Position numbers and translations under genes: made by a program. This document shows positions 31,374 through 41,170 of a stretch of DNA of 64,000 nt, in pieces. The DNA comes from an uncultured Alphaproteobacteria bacterium. GTDB lineage: Bacteria > Pseudomonadota > Alphaproteobacteria > HIMB59 > GCA-002718135. The stretch is from positions 1-64,000 of the forward strand of contig CACMKW010000005.1 of the NCBI GenBank assembly GCA_902614395.1, given 5' to 3'. The notes below the pieces were generated by a model. The model saw nothing but the letters and a program-made list of their open reading frames with translations. It was not told where the DNA came from and searched no databases. The first letter of the stretch is position 1. Each line of letters begins with the position of its first letter.

Positions 31374-31619
31374 ATGTCATTCAATTCACTTAAAAAAACT
31401 ATAAAATATAGGGTTTCTTACTCTGGAACAAAAGAGACAGATATTTTATACAAAAGATATTTTGTAGATCAGTTAGATAAATTTAGTGAAAAAGATCTTG
31501 AGGATATTAAATCGATATTTAATCAATTCTCCGATAATGAGATTTATGATTTTCTCACTTCTAATTCAGCTATTCCATTAGAATTTAAGGGAATATTTAA
31601 TAAAATACTTAATGAATAA
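31374..31619 (+). CDS. sdhE: FAD assembly factor SdhE / succinate dehydrogenase assembly factor 2
   Basis: YRVSYSGTKETDILYKRYF...FSDNEIYDFL; located between recG and mfd. Confidence 0.8.
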   Translation: MSFNSLKKTIKYRVSYSGTKETDILYKRYFVDQLDKFSEKDLEDIKSIFNQFSDNEIYDFLTSNSAIPLEFKGIFNKILNE

Positions 31620-34600
31620 TAAAAATACAATCGGTCCATCAATACACAATGTTGAACCCTTTTTCATTTCTCAGTTCTATCAAAATTCTAATAAATCAAT
31701 TTTATTCATTGGAAAAGATGAGAGAGAAATATCATCTATGGAACAAAAAATTAAATGGTTATTACCAGATGTTGAGATATTATTATTTAAATCTTGGGAT
31801 CAAATACCTTACGATAATGTCTCTCCTTCAAAAGAAGTTCAAATCGAAAGATTAAAAACACTTAAAATTTTATCAAATTCTAAAGCAAAGAGAATAATAC
31901 TCACTACAATTAATTCAATAACACAAAAAGTAATCCCTAGATCAATTATTAATTCTCAATTTTTTAAAATTTCAAAGAAACAAAAATTAAAATTAGAAGA
32001 TCTTATAAATAACCTTGTACTTTTAGGCTTCCAAAGAACTTCTTTAGTGCGTAATAAATCAGAATTTTCTGTCAGAGGGTCAATTTTAGATATTTTTCCA
32101 AATGAAAGATTTAAGCCAATAAGAATAGATTTTTTTGATGAAGAAATAGAGTCAATTTTTGAATTTGATCCAATTACTCAAAAAAGATTAAAAGAAATAA
32201 ATAGTGATTTAGAGTTTAATATTATTAATGAATTAATACTTAATGAATATAATTTAAATCTATTTAGAAAAAATTTTAGGGAAATTTTTCCAGAGTATAG
32301 AAATAGTCAAGTTTATAATCTTTTTTCTGAAAATATTATTCCATCTGGTGGCGAACAATTTTTGCCTTTATTTTATGAGTATCTTGAAACTTTGTTTGAT
32401 TATATTGATGAATATACAATATTATTAAACGATGATTTTAAAAACTTATTTGAAAATAGATTAGAAAATATAAATGATTTTTATTTAGCAAGAAAAAATA
32501 ACAAAGAAAATTTCTTTCTATCACCTGAATATTTTTACCTGAATAGAGAAAATTTTAAAAAATATTTGGATAATAATGAGCATTTTTACTTTAATACATT
32601 TGATAAAAATAATCATATTAATATAGATGTGAATATTATTCATAACTTATCATCTATTAAAAAAGAAATAGATTTTGGTTTTATAAATCAATTTTTTACA
32701 ACAAATTCTAAAGATAATATAATTTATATATGTTGTCGTAGTAAAGGAAGTTTAGAGAGAGTATCTAAAATATTACAGAATAATTTAGACTTAAATTTAA
32801 ATAATGTAACAAACTTTAATCATTTACTTTCAGATAATATTTTTTTAACAATCCTTGATATTGAGGACTCACTAAAATTTAATAAATATATTTTTATTAA
32901 TGAAAAATCCTTGTTTGGTTATTTTTTTAATACACAAATATCTAAATCACGTAAACAAACTATATTTTTTGAAGAATTAAATAAGTTATCAATTGATTCT
33001 ATTCTGGTTCATTCTGAGTATGGCCTTTGTAAGTTTAATAATATAAGAAAAATCGAATTAAATGACTCAATTCATGAGTGTTTAGAGCTAGAATTTTTTG
33101 AAAATCAAAAACTTTTTTTACCAGTTGAAAATTTAAGTTATGTATCAAAATACAGTGATGATAGTGATGGAAATATTATTTTAGATAAACTCGGTGCTTC
33201 TCATTGGCAAAAAAGAAAAGCAGATGCAAAAAAGAAAATTAGGGATGCTGCAAAAAAACTTATCTCAATAGCTTCTAAGAGACTTCAATCTCAATCTTAT
33301 GAAATTAATACAAATATCCCTGAATACGATAAATTTGTTAGTACTTTTCCATATGTTGAAACTGATGATCAATTGAATGCAATTCAAGATGTAATTAATG
33401 ATTTTTCTAAAATGATACCATCAGATAGATTAATTGTAGGAGATGTAGCATTTGGTAAAACAGAAGTAATTTTGAGAGCTATTTTTCTTGCTGCAAAATC
33501 AAATTTACAATCTGTTGTTTTAGTTCCAACTACAATTTTATCTAGACAGCATTTTATTAATTTTAAAAAAAGATTATCTATTTTTGGTATTAACATTGCA
33601 GAAATTTCTAGATTAGTATCTTTAAAAGATAAAAAAGAAATTTTTGAAAAATGCAATAATGGAAATATAGATGTATTAGTTGGTACTCATGCTTTATTAA
33701 ATGATAAGTTAAAATTTAGCAGACTTGGTCTAATAGTTTACGATGAAGAGCAAAAACTAGGAACAATTCAAAAAGAAAAATTTAAAGAAATTGCCCCAAA
33801 AGCTCATTGTATCTCACTTAGCGCAACACCTATTCCAAGAACTTTAAGTATGTCTCTTTCAGGAATAAGAGATCTAAGTCTAATTCTTACAGCGCCATTT
33901 GAAAGGATGGCAGTTAGAACTTATGTTTCACCTTTTGATTCTTTAACTATCACAGAAGCTATAAAAAGAGAGATATATGGAAGAAAAAATGGTGTTTACT
34001 TTGTAGTGCCAAGAAAAAAAGATTTACCTTTTGTCGAACAATTTTTAAATGATAATTTACCAGAAATAAAATATGTGATCACTCACGGACAACTTAGTCC
34101 TAAATTATTAGAAAGTAGAATATCAAAATTCTATAATCAAGAAGTTCCTTTAATGTTAAGCACAAATATTATTGAAAATGGTTTGGATTTACCTCATGTA
34201 AATACAATTATAGTTTACAGATCCAACATTTTTTCTTTAGCAGCTTTATATCAATTGAAAGGAAGGGTAGGTAGATCTTCTAAGCGTGGATATGCGTACA
34301 TTACATACAAAGAAAATGAATTAAAAGATAATGGTAGAAAAAGATTATCTATTATTAATTCCTCCGATCATCTTGGAGCGGGTTTTAATATCGCATCTCA
34401 AGATTTAGATCTTCGAGGTGGTGGTTCTATTATTGGAGAAGAACAAAGCGGTTTCATAAAAGAAATTGGCACAGAGCTTTACCATCAGATGCTTGAAGAA
34501 GAGATAAATTTACAAAAAAGTAAAATTAATTCTGACTTTATTAAAAAAGATAACTTTCAACCAATAATAAAAATCCCTGTTGAAATTTATATACCTGAAG

Positions 34601-34989
34601 ATTTTATAAATGATGTCGATCTAAGATTATCCATTTATAAAAGAATCTCAAATATAAATCATAATAAAGAAATTGAAGAAATTAAAATTGAATTAATAGA
34701 TAGGTTTGGGAAATTACCTAATCAATTAATTAATTTATTTAAACTAGTAGAAATTAAAATCATTTGTTTAAAAAATAATATTGATAAATTTGAGTTTAGT
34801 AGAAAAGGCATACTAATTAGTTTTTTTCAAAATAAACCAAAAAATCCAGAAAAATTATTACAACTTTCATTATCTAATAAAAATTCTCTAATATTAAGAC
34901 CGGATCAAAAAATATTTTATGATTTTGGTGGTAATTTAATTGATGATAGATTTGAATTATCAAAAAAAATTATTAATTTAATAAAATGA
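31612..34989 (+). CDS. mfd: Transcription-repair coupling factor
   Basis: RNKSEFSVRGSILDIFP; SRLIVGDVAFGKTEVILRA; YDEEQKLG; LKGRVGRSSKRGYAY. Confidence 0.95.
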   Translation: MNNKNTIGPSIHNVEPFFISQFYQNSNKSILFIGKDEREISSMEQKIKWLLPDVEILLFKSWDQIPYDNVSPSKEVQIERLKTLKILSNSKAKRIILTTINSITQKVIPRSIINSQFFKISKKQKLKLEDLINNLVLLGFQRTSLVRNKSEFSVRGSILDIFPNERFKPIRIDFFDEEIESIFEFDPITQKRLKEINSDLEFNIINELILNEYNLNLFRKNFREIFPEYRNSQVYNLFSENIIPSGGEQFLPLFYEYLETLFDYIDEYTILLNDDFKNLFENRLENINDFYLARKNNKENFFLSPEYFYLNRENFKKYLDNNEHFYFNTFDKNNHINIDVNIIHNLSSIKKEIDFGFINQFFTTNSKDNIIYICCRSKGSLERVSKILQNNLDLNLNNVTNFNHLLSDNIFLTILDIEDSLKFNKYIFINEKSLFGYFFNTQISKSRKQTIFFEELNKLSIDSILVHSEYGLCKFNNIRKIELNDSIHECLELEFFENQKLFLPVENLSYVSKYSDDSDGNIILDKLGASHWQKRKADAKKKIRDAAKKLISIASKRLQSQSYEINTNIPEYDKFVSTFPYVETDDQLNAIQDVINDFSKMIPSDRLIVGDVAFGKTEVILRAIFLAAKSNLQSVVLVPTTILSRQHFINFKKRLSIFGINIAEISRLVSLKDKKEIFEKCNNGNIDVLVGTHALLNDKLKFSRLGLIVYDEEQKLGTIQKEKFKEIAPKAHCISLSATPIPRTLSMSLSGIRDLSLILTAPFERMAVRTYVSPFDSLTITEAIKREIYGRKNGVYFVVPRKKDLPFVEQFLNDNLPEIKYVITHGQLSPKLLESRISKFYNQEVPLMLSTNIIENGLDLPHVNTIIVYRSNIFSLAALYQLKGRVGRSSKRGYAYITYKENELKDNGRKRLSIINSSDHLGAGFNIASQDLDLRGGGSIIGEEQSGFIKEIGTELYHQMLEEEINLQKSKINSDFIKKDNFQPIIKIPVEIYIPEDFINDVDLRLSIYKRISNINHNKEIEEIKIELIDRFGKLPNQLINLFKLVEIKIICLKNNIDKFEFSRKGILISFFQNKPKNPEKLLQLSLSNKNSLILRPDQKIFYDFGGNLIDDRFELSKKIINLIK

Positions 34990-36083
34990 GATTATTTTTA
35001 TCTTCATCTATTTTAGTTATTTTCTTAATATTAAATAAAAATGTTTTTTCTTTAAGTAATGATCATAAATTATCAATATTAAAAAACGGTCTAGATCAAC
35101 CTTGGAGTATTTCATTTATTAATAAGAATGAAATATTGATTAGTGAGAAAACAGGTAAAATAAAATTATTTAATCAAACTAATGGAAGTATTATTGAGAT
35201 AAAACATAATTTAAGTTTTATTGAGGATATAAACTCCCAAGGTGGTTTGCTGGAAATTTTATATCATGATGATCATGTTTATATTAGTTACTCTGAGAAA
35301 AGAGGTGAATTTAAATTATATGGACCATCATCTACGTCAATTGCAAAAGCAAAATTTAATAGAGAAAAACTAAATTTTAATAATATATTTAGATCTGAGC
35401 CCCCAATAAGATCCCCTTATCATTTTGGCTCTAGAATAGTAATTAAAGATAATTATTTATTTGCTTCTTTAGGTGAAAGAGGCAAAGGAATGATTGCTCA
35501 AGAAGCAGATAAACATCCAGGTAGTATTATTAGAATTAATTTAGATGGATCAGTACCAAAAGATAATCCACATTTTAAAAATCAACCTTTATGGCTTCCT
35601 GAAATTTTTCAAATTGGTGTTAGAAATCCTCAAGGAATGGCAATCTCATCTTTTGATAATAAAATATACATCAGTAATCACGGAGCTAAAGGTGGTGATT
35701 GGATTGGTGAAGTAAAGAAAGGTGAAAACTATGGATGGAAAATACTTGGTTGGGGTGGAACAAATTATAATAATACAAAAATAGGACCTAAATGGTTACC
35801 AGGTTATACAAAAGCAATTCATTACTGGGTACCTTCAATTGCTGTTAGTGCAATCACAATATATGATGGAGAAGAATTTCCAGAATTTAAAGGATTAGCA
35901 CTTGTAACATCATTAAAAGATCAATCTTTACGCTCATTAGATTTTTCAAATTTAGATAATGTAGAAGAAGATATTATTTTTAAGAATGAAATAGGAAGAA
36001 TAAGAGATATTAAAATTCATCCAGAAAGTGGTAAAATTTTCTTTTTAGCTCAAGATAAATTATGGAAATTTGAAAAAAAATAA
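34986..36083 (+). CDS. PQQ-dependent sugar dehydrogenase family (glucose/sorbosone-type beta-propeller), secreted
   Basis: GLDQPWSISFI, SYSEKR, GVRNPQGMAIS, GENYGWKILGWG. Confidence 0.87.
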   Translation: MRLFLSSSILVIFLILNKNVFSLSNDHKLSILKNGLDQPWSISFINKNEILISEKTGKIKLFNQTNGSIIEIKHNLSFIEDINSQGGLLEILYHDDHVYISYSEKRGEFKLYGPSSTSIAKAKFNREKLNFNNIFRSEPPIRSPYHFGSRIVIKDNYLFASLGERGKGMIAQEADKHPGSIIRINLDGSVPKDNPHFKNQPLWLPEIFQIGVRNPQGMAISSFDNKIYISNHGAKGGDWIGEVKKGENYGWKILGWGGTNYNNTKIGPKWLPGYTKAIHYWVPSIAVSAITIYDGEEFPEFKGLALVTSLKDQSLRSLDFSNLDNVEEDIIFKNEIGRIRDIKIHPESGKIFFLAQDKLWKFEKK

Positions 36084-36130
36084 TATCTTCATGTGTTTGA
36101 GAAATATTCTTTTTGATTTATAATAACTGT

Positions 36131-36247
36131 ATGTTTGAATTTTTAGCTTTTTTAGTTGGTATTATGATAATGGGACCTATCGTATATATTTATTTTTTAG
36201 TTCAAGATTTAAAAAAAAGAGTTGATAAGCTAGAAGATAAAAATTAA
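36131..36247 (+). CDS. Small single-TM protein (38 aa), not in ORF track
   Basis: MFEFLAFLVGIMIMGPIVYIYFLVQDLKKRVDKLEDKN; TM segment followed by a charged tail. Confidence 0.4.
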   Translation: MFEFLAFLVGIMIMGPIVYIYFLVQDLKKRVDKLEDKN

Positions 36248-36279
36248 ATTTTATTAGTTTTAAGATTTTAAAGGAATTT

Positions 36280-36369
36280 TGGCGGAGAGAGTGAGATTCG
36301 AACTCACGAACGAGTTGCCCCGTTGCCGGTTTTCAAGACCGGTGCTTTCAACCGCTCAGCCATCTCTCC
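36280..36369 (-). tRNA. tRNA-Ser (anticodon TGA), CCA encoded
   Basis: Reverse complement GGAGAGATGGCTGAGCGGTTGAAAGCACCGGTCTTGAAAACCGG...GTTCGAATCTCACTCTCTCCGCCA; loop CTTGAAA; long variable arm. Confidence 0.95.
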
Positions 36370-36420
36370 GTTTAATGCTTACTATAGTTTCAACATAAAA
36401 AAGTCAAAATATTAAGTATA

Positions 36421-36442
36421 TATCGTTTCCTAATTAACGATA
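36421..36442. repeat. 7-bp inverted repeat TATCGTT-N8-AACGATA upstream of the transglycosylase gene
   Basis: tatcgtttcctaattaacgata read directly. Confidence 0.5.
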
Positions 36443-36461
36443 GTTTTGGTAATTTTATATA

Positions 36462-37499
36462 ATGATTTTTAGATTTGTATTAATATTTTTATTTATATCA
36501 TTTAATGCATACTCAACTGATTGTGAAAAACCAAAAATGCCAACTGATGAAGAGTGGAGTAGCTGGCTTTCAACTATTAAAAAAGAAGCTTTAGATAAAG
36601 GTATAAGTCAAAATACTATCTCAAAACATTTAAATAATGTTAAGCCACAAAGTAAAATTATTATGCGCGATCGATGTCAGCCGGCATCAACAATGACTTT
36701 AGATGAATATTTATTTTATACCATTACAAAAGATAAAATATTTGCTGGAAAAAATTTTTTAAAAAAACATAAAGATATATTAAAAGAAATTGGAGAGTAT
36801 TTTAAAATACAACCCAGATTTATTGTAGCCGTATTGGGTATGGAGAGTTATTATGGAAGAAATCAAGGAAAAATAAATTCAATAATTGCGATAACAACTC
36901 TTGCATTTGATAGAAGAAGAAGTGATTTTTATAAAAAACAATTATTTGCAGCTCTTGAAATATTAGATAAAAATCTTGTCCCTAATGGAGAGTTAAAAGG
37001 AAGTTGGGGTGGTGCAGTTGGCATGACTCAGATGATACCTACAACTTTTTTAGAAACAGCATACGATTGGGATGGTGATGGAATAGATATATGGAATAGT
37101 TATGCAGATGCTTTTGCAAGTACAGCAAATTATTTAACTTCATTAGACAAAAATCCATGGTCTTATGATAGTACATGGGGGAGAGAAATACTCCCTCCAA
37201 AAAATATTTCTTCATCATTTTTTGATTCTATAAAGCAAATTAACCCGAAAGGTTGTGGAGCAGTTAAACGAAGATCAATTCCAAAAACTCTATCTGAATG
37301 GTCAAAATTAGGATTTACAAAAATTAATGGAGATCCTTTACCAATAAGAGATGATTTAGAAGCTAGATTAATAATGCCAGATGGGATAGACGGAAGAATG
37401 TTCATAGTTTATCCAAATTACAAAAATATTCTTTATTACAATTGTTCATCATATTACGCTGTATCAGTAGGTCTTCTAAGTGATAAAATATCTAATTAA
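36462..37499 (+). CDS. mltB: Lytic murein transglycosylase (MltB family)
   Basis: FKIQPRFIVAVLGMESYYGRNQGK; GSWGGAVGMTQMIPTTF; DWDGDGIDIW. Confidence 0.92.
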   Translation: MIFRFVLIFLFISFNAYSTDCEKPKMPTDEEWSSWLSTIKKEALDKGISQNTISKHLNNVKPQSKIIMRDRCQPASTMTLDEYLFYTITKDKIFAGKNFLKKHKDILKEIGEYFKIQPRFIVAVLGMESYYGRNQGKINSIIAITTLAFDRRRSDFYKKQLFAALEILDKNLVPNGELKGSWGGAVGMTQMIPTTFLETAYDWDGDGIDIWNSYADAFASTANYLTSLDKNPWSYDSTWGREILPPKNISSSFFDSIKQINPKGCGAVKRRSIPKTLSEWSKLGFTKINGDPLPIRDDLEARLIMPDGIDGRMFIVYPNYKNILYYNCSSYYAVSVGLLSDKISN

Positions 37500-38415
37500 T
37501 TTAATTGTAATTTTATTTTTATTTTCTTGTAATGAATTAAATCTTAATAATGTTTCTGATGTTGTAGAAAATAGCACAAACAAAATAGAAGAAATAATTG
37601 ATAAAACAAAAGATGATAAAAAAGAAAAAAATCTTTCAAATAATAAACAAACAAAAGATAATATTTTTTATTATGTTGGTGAAACCTATTTTATTGAAGG
37701 AGTTAGTTATACTCCAGAAGAAAACTATAATTATTCAGAAATTGGACTTTCTTCTTTTTATGGTAAGGAATTACACAATATTAAAACTGTAAATAATGAT
37801 TTAAATAAAGTTACAGAATTACTTGGTAGACATAAAACTCTACCTATTCCAAGTATGGTCAAGGTCACTAACTTGGATAATGGACTTTCTATAAATGTAA
37901 AAATAATAGATAGACATGATGATAATGCTGTTATTATTCAGGTTTCAAGAAAAGTTGCACAACTTCTTGGATTTTATAAATCTAAAATAGCTACTGTAAA
38001 AGTAGAGATACTTTCTGATGCTAGTAAACAATGGAAGAGTGTTGCAAATTCATTAAATGAAGAAAATTTTGATGAAACTATTTCTTCTGCACCAACAGAT
38101 ATTGTATCTATTGAAGAAATTGATGAAATTCTGGAAATTAATGATGAGGTTGCTGCAATTAAGGAAGAACCAATTGAACTTAAATCAGAAAAAATAACTG
38201 ATTTTAAATTATATTTAAGAGTAATAGGATTTGAAAACTATCAGAGTATTCAATCAGTATTAGATAATTATGAAAATAATCTAAAATATACTTCTGAAAA
38301 AAATAATTCCAAATATGACCTAATTATTGGCCCTTTAGAAAATACAGAAGCAAATAATTTGGTTTCATACTTTATCTCAAAAGGTTATAAGGAGACTGAA
38401 ATTCTTATTGAATAA
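37480..38415 (+). CDS. rlpA: RlpA-like septal ring lipoprotein with SPOR-like C-terminus
   Basis: Lipobox LFSC; GLSSFYGKELHNIKTVN...RHKTLPIPSMVKVTNLDNG...IIDRHD; C-terminal SPOR-like repeat. Confidence 0.85.
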   Translation: MIKYLINLIVILFLFSCNELNLNNVSDVVENSTNKIEEIIDKTKDDKKEKNLSNNKQTKDNIFYYVGETYFIEGVSYTPEENYNYSEIGLSSFYGKELHNIKTVNNDLNKVTELLGRHKTLPIPSMVKVTNLDNGLSINVKIIDRHDDNAVIIQVSRKVAQLLGFYKSKIATVKVEILSDASKQWKSVANSLNEENFDETISSAPTDIVSIEEIDEILEINDEVAAIKEEPIELKSEKITDFKLYLRVIGFENYQSIQSVLDNYENNLKYTSEKNNSKYDLIIGPLENTEANNLVSYFISKGYKETEILIE

Positions 38416-38450
38416 CAAATAAAGGTCATAATTAAGAATTATTAATATTT

Positions 38451-39584
38451 ATGGTAAAAATTTTTAGCTTTTTTTTATTTTTTATTATTTCTTTAAAACT
38501 TTACGCTATTGATACAAAGGCAGAGCAAGCAGTTGTCATTGATTTTGATACAAACGAAGTTCTTTTTGAAAAAAATTCTAATGCAAAAGTTATTCCTGCT
38601 TCAATGACTAAAATTATGACTGTTTACGTTGCATTTGATAGAATAAAGAATACAAATTTTTCAATTTCTAATGAATGCAGAGTTTCTCCTAAGGCTTATA
38701 AAAAGGGAGGCTCTAGAACATTTTTAGAGATAGATGACAATGTAACAGTTGATGATTTATTAAAAGGTATAATCGTTCAATCTGGTAATGATGCTTCTAT
38801 AGCTTTAGCGGAATGTTTAGGAGGTACCGAAGAAGACTTTGCCAAACTTATGAATGTTTATGCAGAACGATTAGGAATGACAAATACAAATTTTGTTAAT
38901 TCATCTGGTTGGCCTGATGAAAATCACTATTCCACTGTCAATGATATTGCAATTCTTTCAAATACAATAATTAGAGATTTTCCAAATCTTTATACATATT
39001 TCAAAATGGAAGAATTTACTTATAATGATATTACTCAACCAAATAGAAATAAACTTTTATATCAAGTTCAAGGAGCTGACGGTTTAAAAACAGGTTTTAC
39101 TAAAGAATCTGGTTGGGGAATAGCTGCTACAGCGTTAAGAAATGATAGAAGGATTACAGTTGTTATAAATGGTACAAATAGCTCAAGATCAAGGTTAAAT
39201 GAGTCATCTAATTTAATAAATTGGGCATTTAATCAAACTTCTCAACAAACATTAGTTGAAAAAGGTCAATTTATTAAAGAAGTAGATGTATGGCTTGGTA
39301 GTGAGAGTAGTATAAATTTAATTAGTGCACAAAAATTAGTATCAACATTATCATTTGATCAAATTCAATTAATGAATTCTTCTATTAGATATACAAAACC
39401 AATATCTGCTCCGATTAAAAAAGGTGATGAATTAGGAAAATTAATTATAAATATTGATGGAAAGCCAAAAATAGAAGTACCCCTTATAGCTGAAAAAGAT
39501 GTAACTGAAGTTAATCCTTTATTTAAAATTTTTGCTGCAGCAAAATACTTAATTTTTGGAAGAAGTTTAGATGAAATTAACTAA
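38451..39584 (+). CDS. D-alanyl-D-alanine carboxypeptidase (DacA/DacC family)
   Basis: PASMTKIMT (SxxK), IVQSGNDA (SGN), GLKTGFT (KTG). Confidence 0.94.
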   Translation: MVKIFSFFLFFIISLKLYAIDTKAEQAVVIDFDTNEVLFEKNSNAKVIPASMTKIMTVYVAFDRIKNTNFSISNECRVSPKAYKKGGSRTFLEIDDNVTVDDLLKGIIVQSGNDASIALAECLGGTEEDFAKLMNVYAERLGMTNTNFVNSSGWPDENHYSTVNDIAILSNTIIRDFPNLYTYFKMEEFTYNDITQPNRNKLLYQVQGADGLKTGFTKESGWGIAATALRNDRRITVVINGTNSSRSRLNESSNLINWAFNQTSQQTLVEKGQFIKEVDVWLGSESSINLISAQKLVSTLSFDQIQLMNSSIRYTKPISAPIKKGDELGKLIINIDGKPKIEVPLIAEKDVTEVNPLFKIFAAAKYLIFGRSLDEIN

Positions 39585-40182
39585 AGGTTTGTTCATTAGT
39601 TTTGAAGGACCTGAAGCAAGTGGAAAATCATCTCAAATATTACTTTTGTCAAAATATTTAAAAAAAAAGAAAATTCCTTTTATTATATCCAGAGAACCAG
39701 GAGGAACTGATTTTGCTGAAAAATTAAGAAAATTAATTTTAGATAATAAATCCACAATTAATAATTTAGAAGAATTACTTCTTCTTATGGCTGCTAGGTC
39801 AAATCATATCAATGAAGTAATTATACCTAATCTAAAAAAAGGTAAAATTGTTATTTCAGATCGATATGCAGATTCTTCATTTGTTTATCAAGGATATGTA
39901 AATAAGTTTGGTATAAAAAGAGCTCAAAAACTTCATAAAGAACTTCTAAATAATTTCTTTCCTGACTATACTTTTATTTTCAAAATCAATCCAAAAGAAA
40001 TAATCAAAAGATTAAAACAAAGAAAAGTTAAAAACAAATATGATAAATCTAACTTATTATTTCATCAAAAAGTAATTCAAGGATATAAAAAAATAGCAAA
40101 GCCAAAAAGATATATAACTGTAGATGCTTCTTTATCTAGAGATATAATTCATAAAAATATTATTGAAAAATTAAAGTTGTAA
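39571..40182 (+). CDS. tmk: Thymidylate kinase
   Basis: FISFEGPEASGKSSQ; REPGGTDFAEKLR; DRYADSSFVYQG. Confidence 0.94.
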   Translation: MKLTKGLFISFEGPEASGKSSQILLLSKYLKKKKIPFIISREPGGTDFAEKLRKLILDNKSTINNLEELLLLMAARSNHINEVIIPNLKKGKIVISDRYADSSFVYQGYVNKFGIKRAQKLHKELLNNFFPDYTFIFKINPKEIIKRLKQRKVKNKYDKSNLLFHQKVIQGYKKIAKPKRYITVDASLSRDIIHKNIIEKLKL

Positions 40183-40185
40183 TTA

Positions 40186-41169
40186 ATGATTGAATTAATA
40201 GGTTTTGAAAAAGAGTATAAAGATCTTCTTAACAGATACGAATCAAATAATCTTCCAAATTCAATTTTAATTCATGGTTTAAGCGGTATAGGTAAAAGAA
40301 CGTTTCTTAACAAATTAGTTAAAAATATTATAAATATAGAATTTAAAGATAATAATGTTGACCATCATTTAAATTTATTTAAAAATAATACACATCCAAA
40401 TATAAAAATAATTGAAAAAGAGATTGATAGCAAAACTGGAAAAATTAAATCTAATATTACAATTGAACAAATTAGAAGATTAAAAACATTTTTAAATTCA
40501 ACAACAACAATTCAAAATTCTTCTAAAATAGTTATCGTTGATACTGCTGATTATTTAAACATTAGTTCTGCAAATAGTATGCTCAAGATCTTAGAAGAAT
40601 CAAAAGAAAATACCTATATCTTTTTAATATCAAACCAGATTTCATTACTTTTGCCAACAATTAGATCAAGATGTTTAAAAATTAAATTTAATACTCATAA
40701 TCTAACTAATTTTACTAATATTATTAAAGATAATATTGATGAAATATCTAATGAAGAAATAAATTTTTACTTCGAATTAACGTACGGATCACCAGGAAAC
40801 ACTATTCTATATTATAATAATAATTTCTTTGATATTTTCCAATTATCAATTAAATGTCTTTTATCAAATGATCTAGATGATGATAAAATAAATTTGTCTA
40901 ATATTTTATCAAAACTTTCTAATGATGAATTTAATAATTATTTATCAATGCTTAAATTTATTCTAATTGTTACTAATAAGCTTAAAATAAACAGAGATGA
41001 TAAAAGTTTGGTTAATATGCCAAATTATCTAGAGTTAGAGTCTTTATCGACAAATCTTACCAAAAAAAATCTTATTGATAGATTTGATTATTTAACTAAT
41101 AACCAAAAAGAATTATTTAATTTAAATCTTGATAAAAAAATATTTATATTAAATTTTTTAACTCAATAA
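40186..41169 (+). CDS. holB: DNA polymerase III delta' subunit
   Basis: LIHGLSGIGKRTFL; NSMLKILEESKENTYIFLISNQISLLLPTIRSRC. Confidence 0.9.
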   Translation: MIELIGFEKEYKDLLNRYESNNLPNSILIHGLSGIGKRTFLNKLVKNIINIEFKDNNVDHHLNLFKNNTHPNIKIIEKEIDSKTGKIKSNITIEQIRRLKTFLNSTTTIQNSSKIVIVDTADYLNISSANSMLKILEESKENTYIFLISNQISLLLPTIRSRCLKIKFNTHNLTNFTNIIKDNIDEISNEEINFYFELTYGSPGNTILYYNNNFFDIFQLSIKCLLSNDLDDDKINLSNILSKLSNDEFNNYLSMLKFILIVTNKLKINRDDKSLVNMPNYLELESLSTNLTKKNLIDRFDYLTNNQKELFNLNLDKKIFILNFLTQ

Positions 41170-41170
41170 A

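Noticed and set aside
33384-33656. 90-aa ORF antisense to mfd
   Set aside because: Lies within conserved Mfd helicase motifs; shadow ORF.
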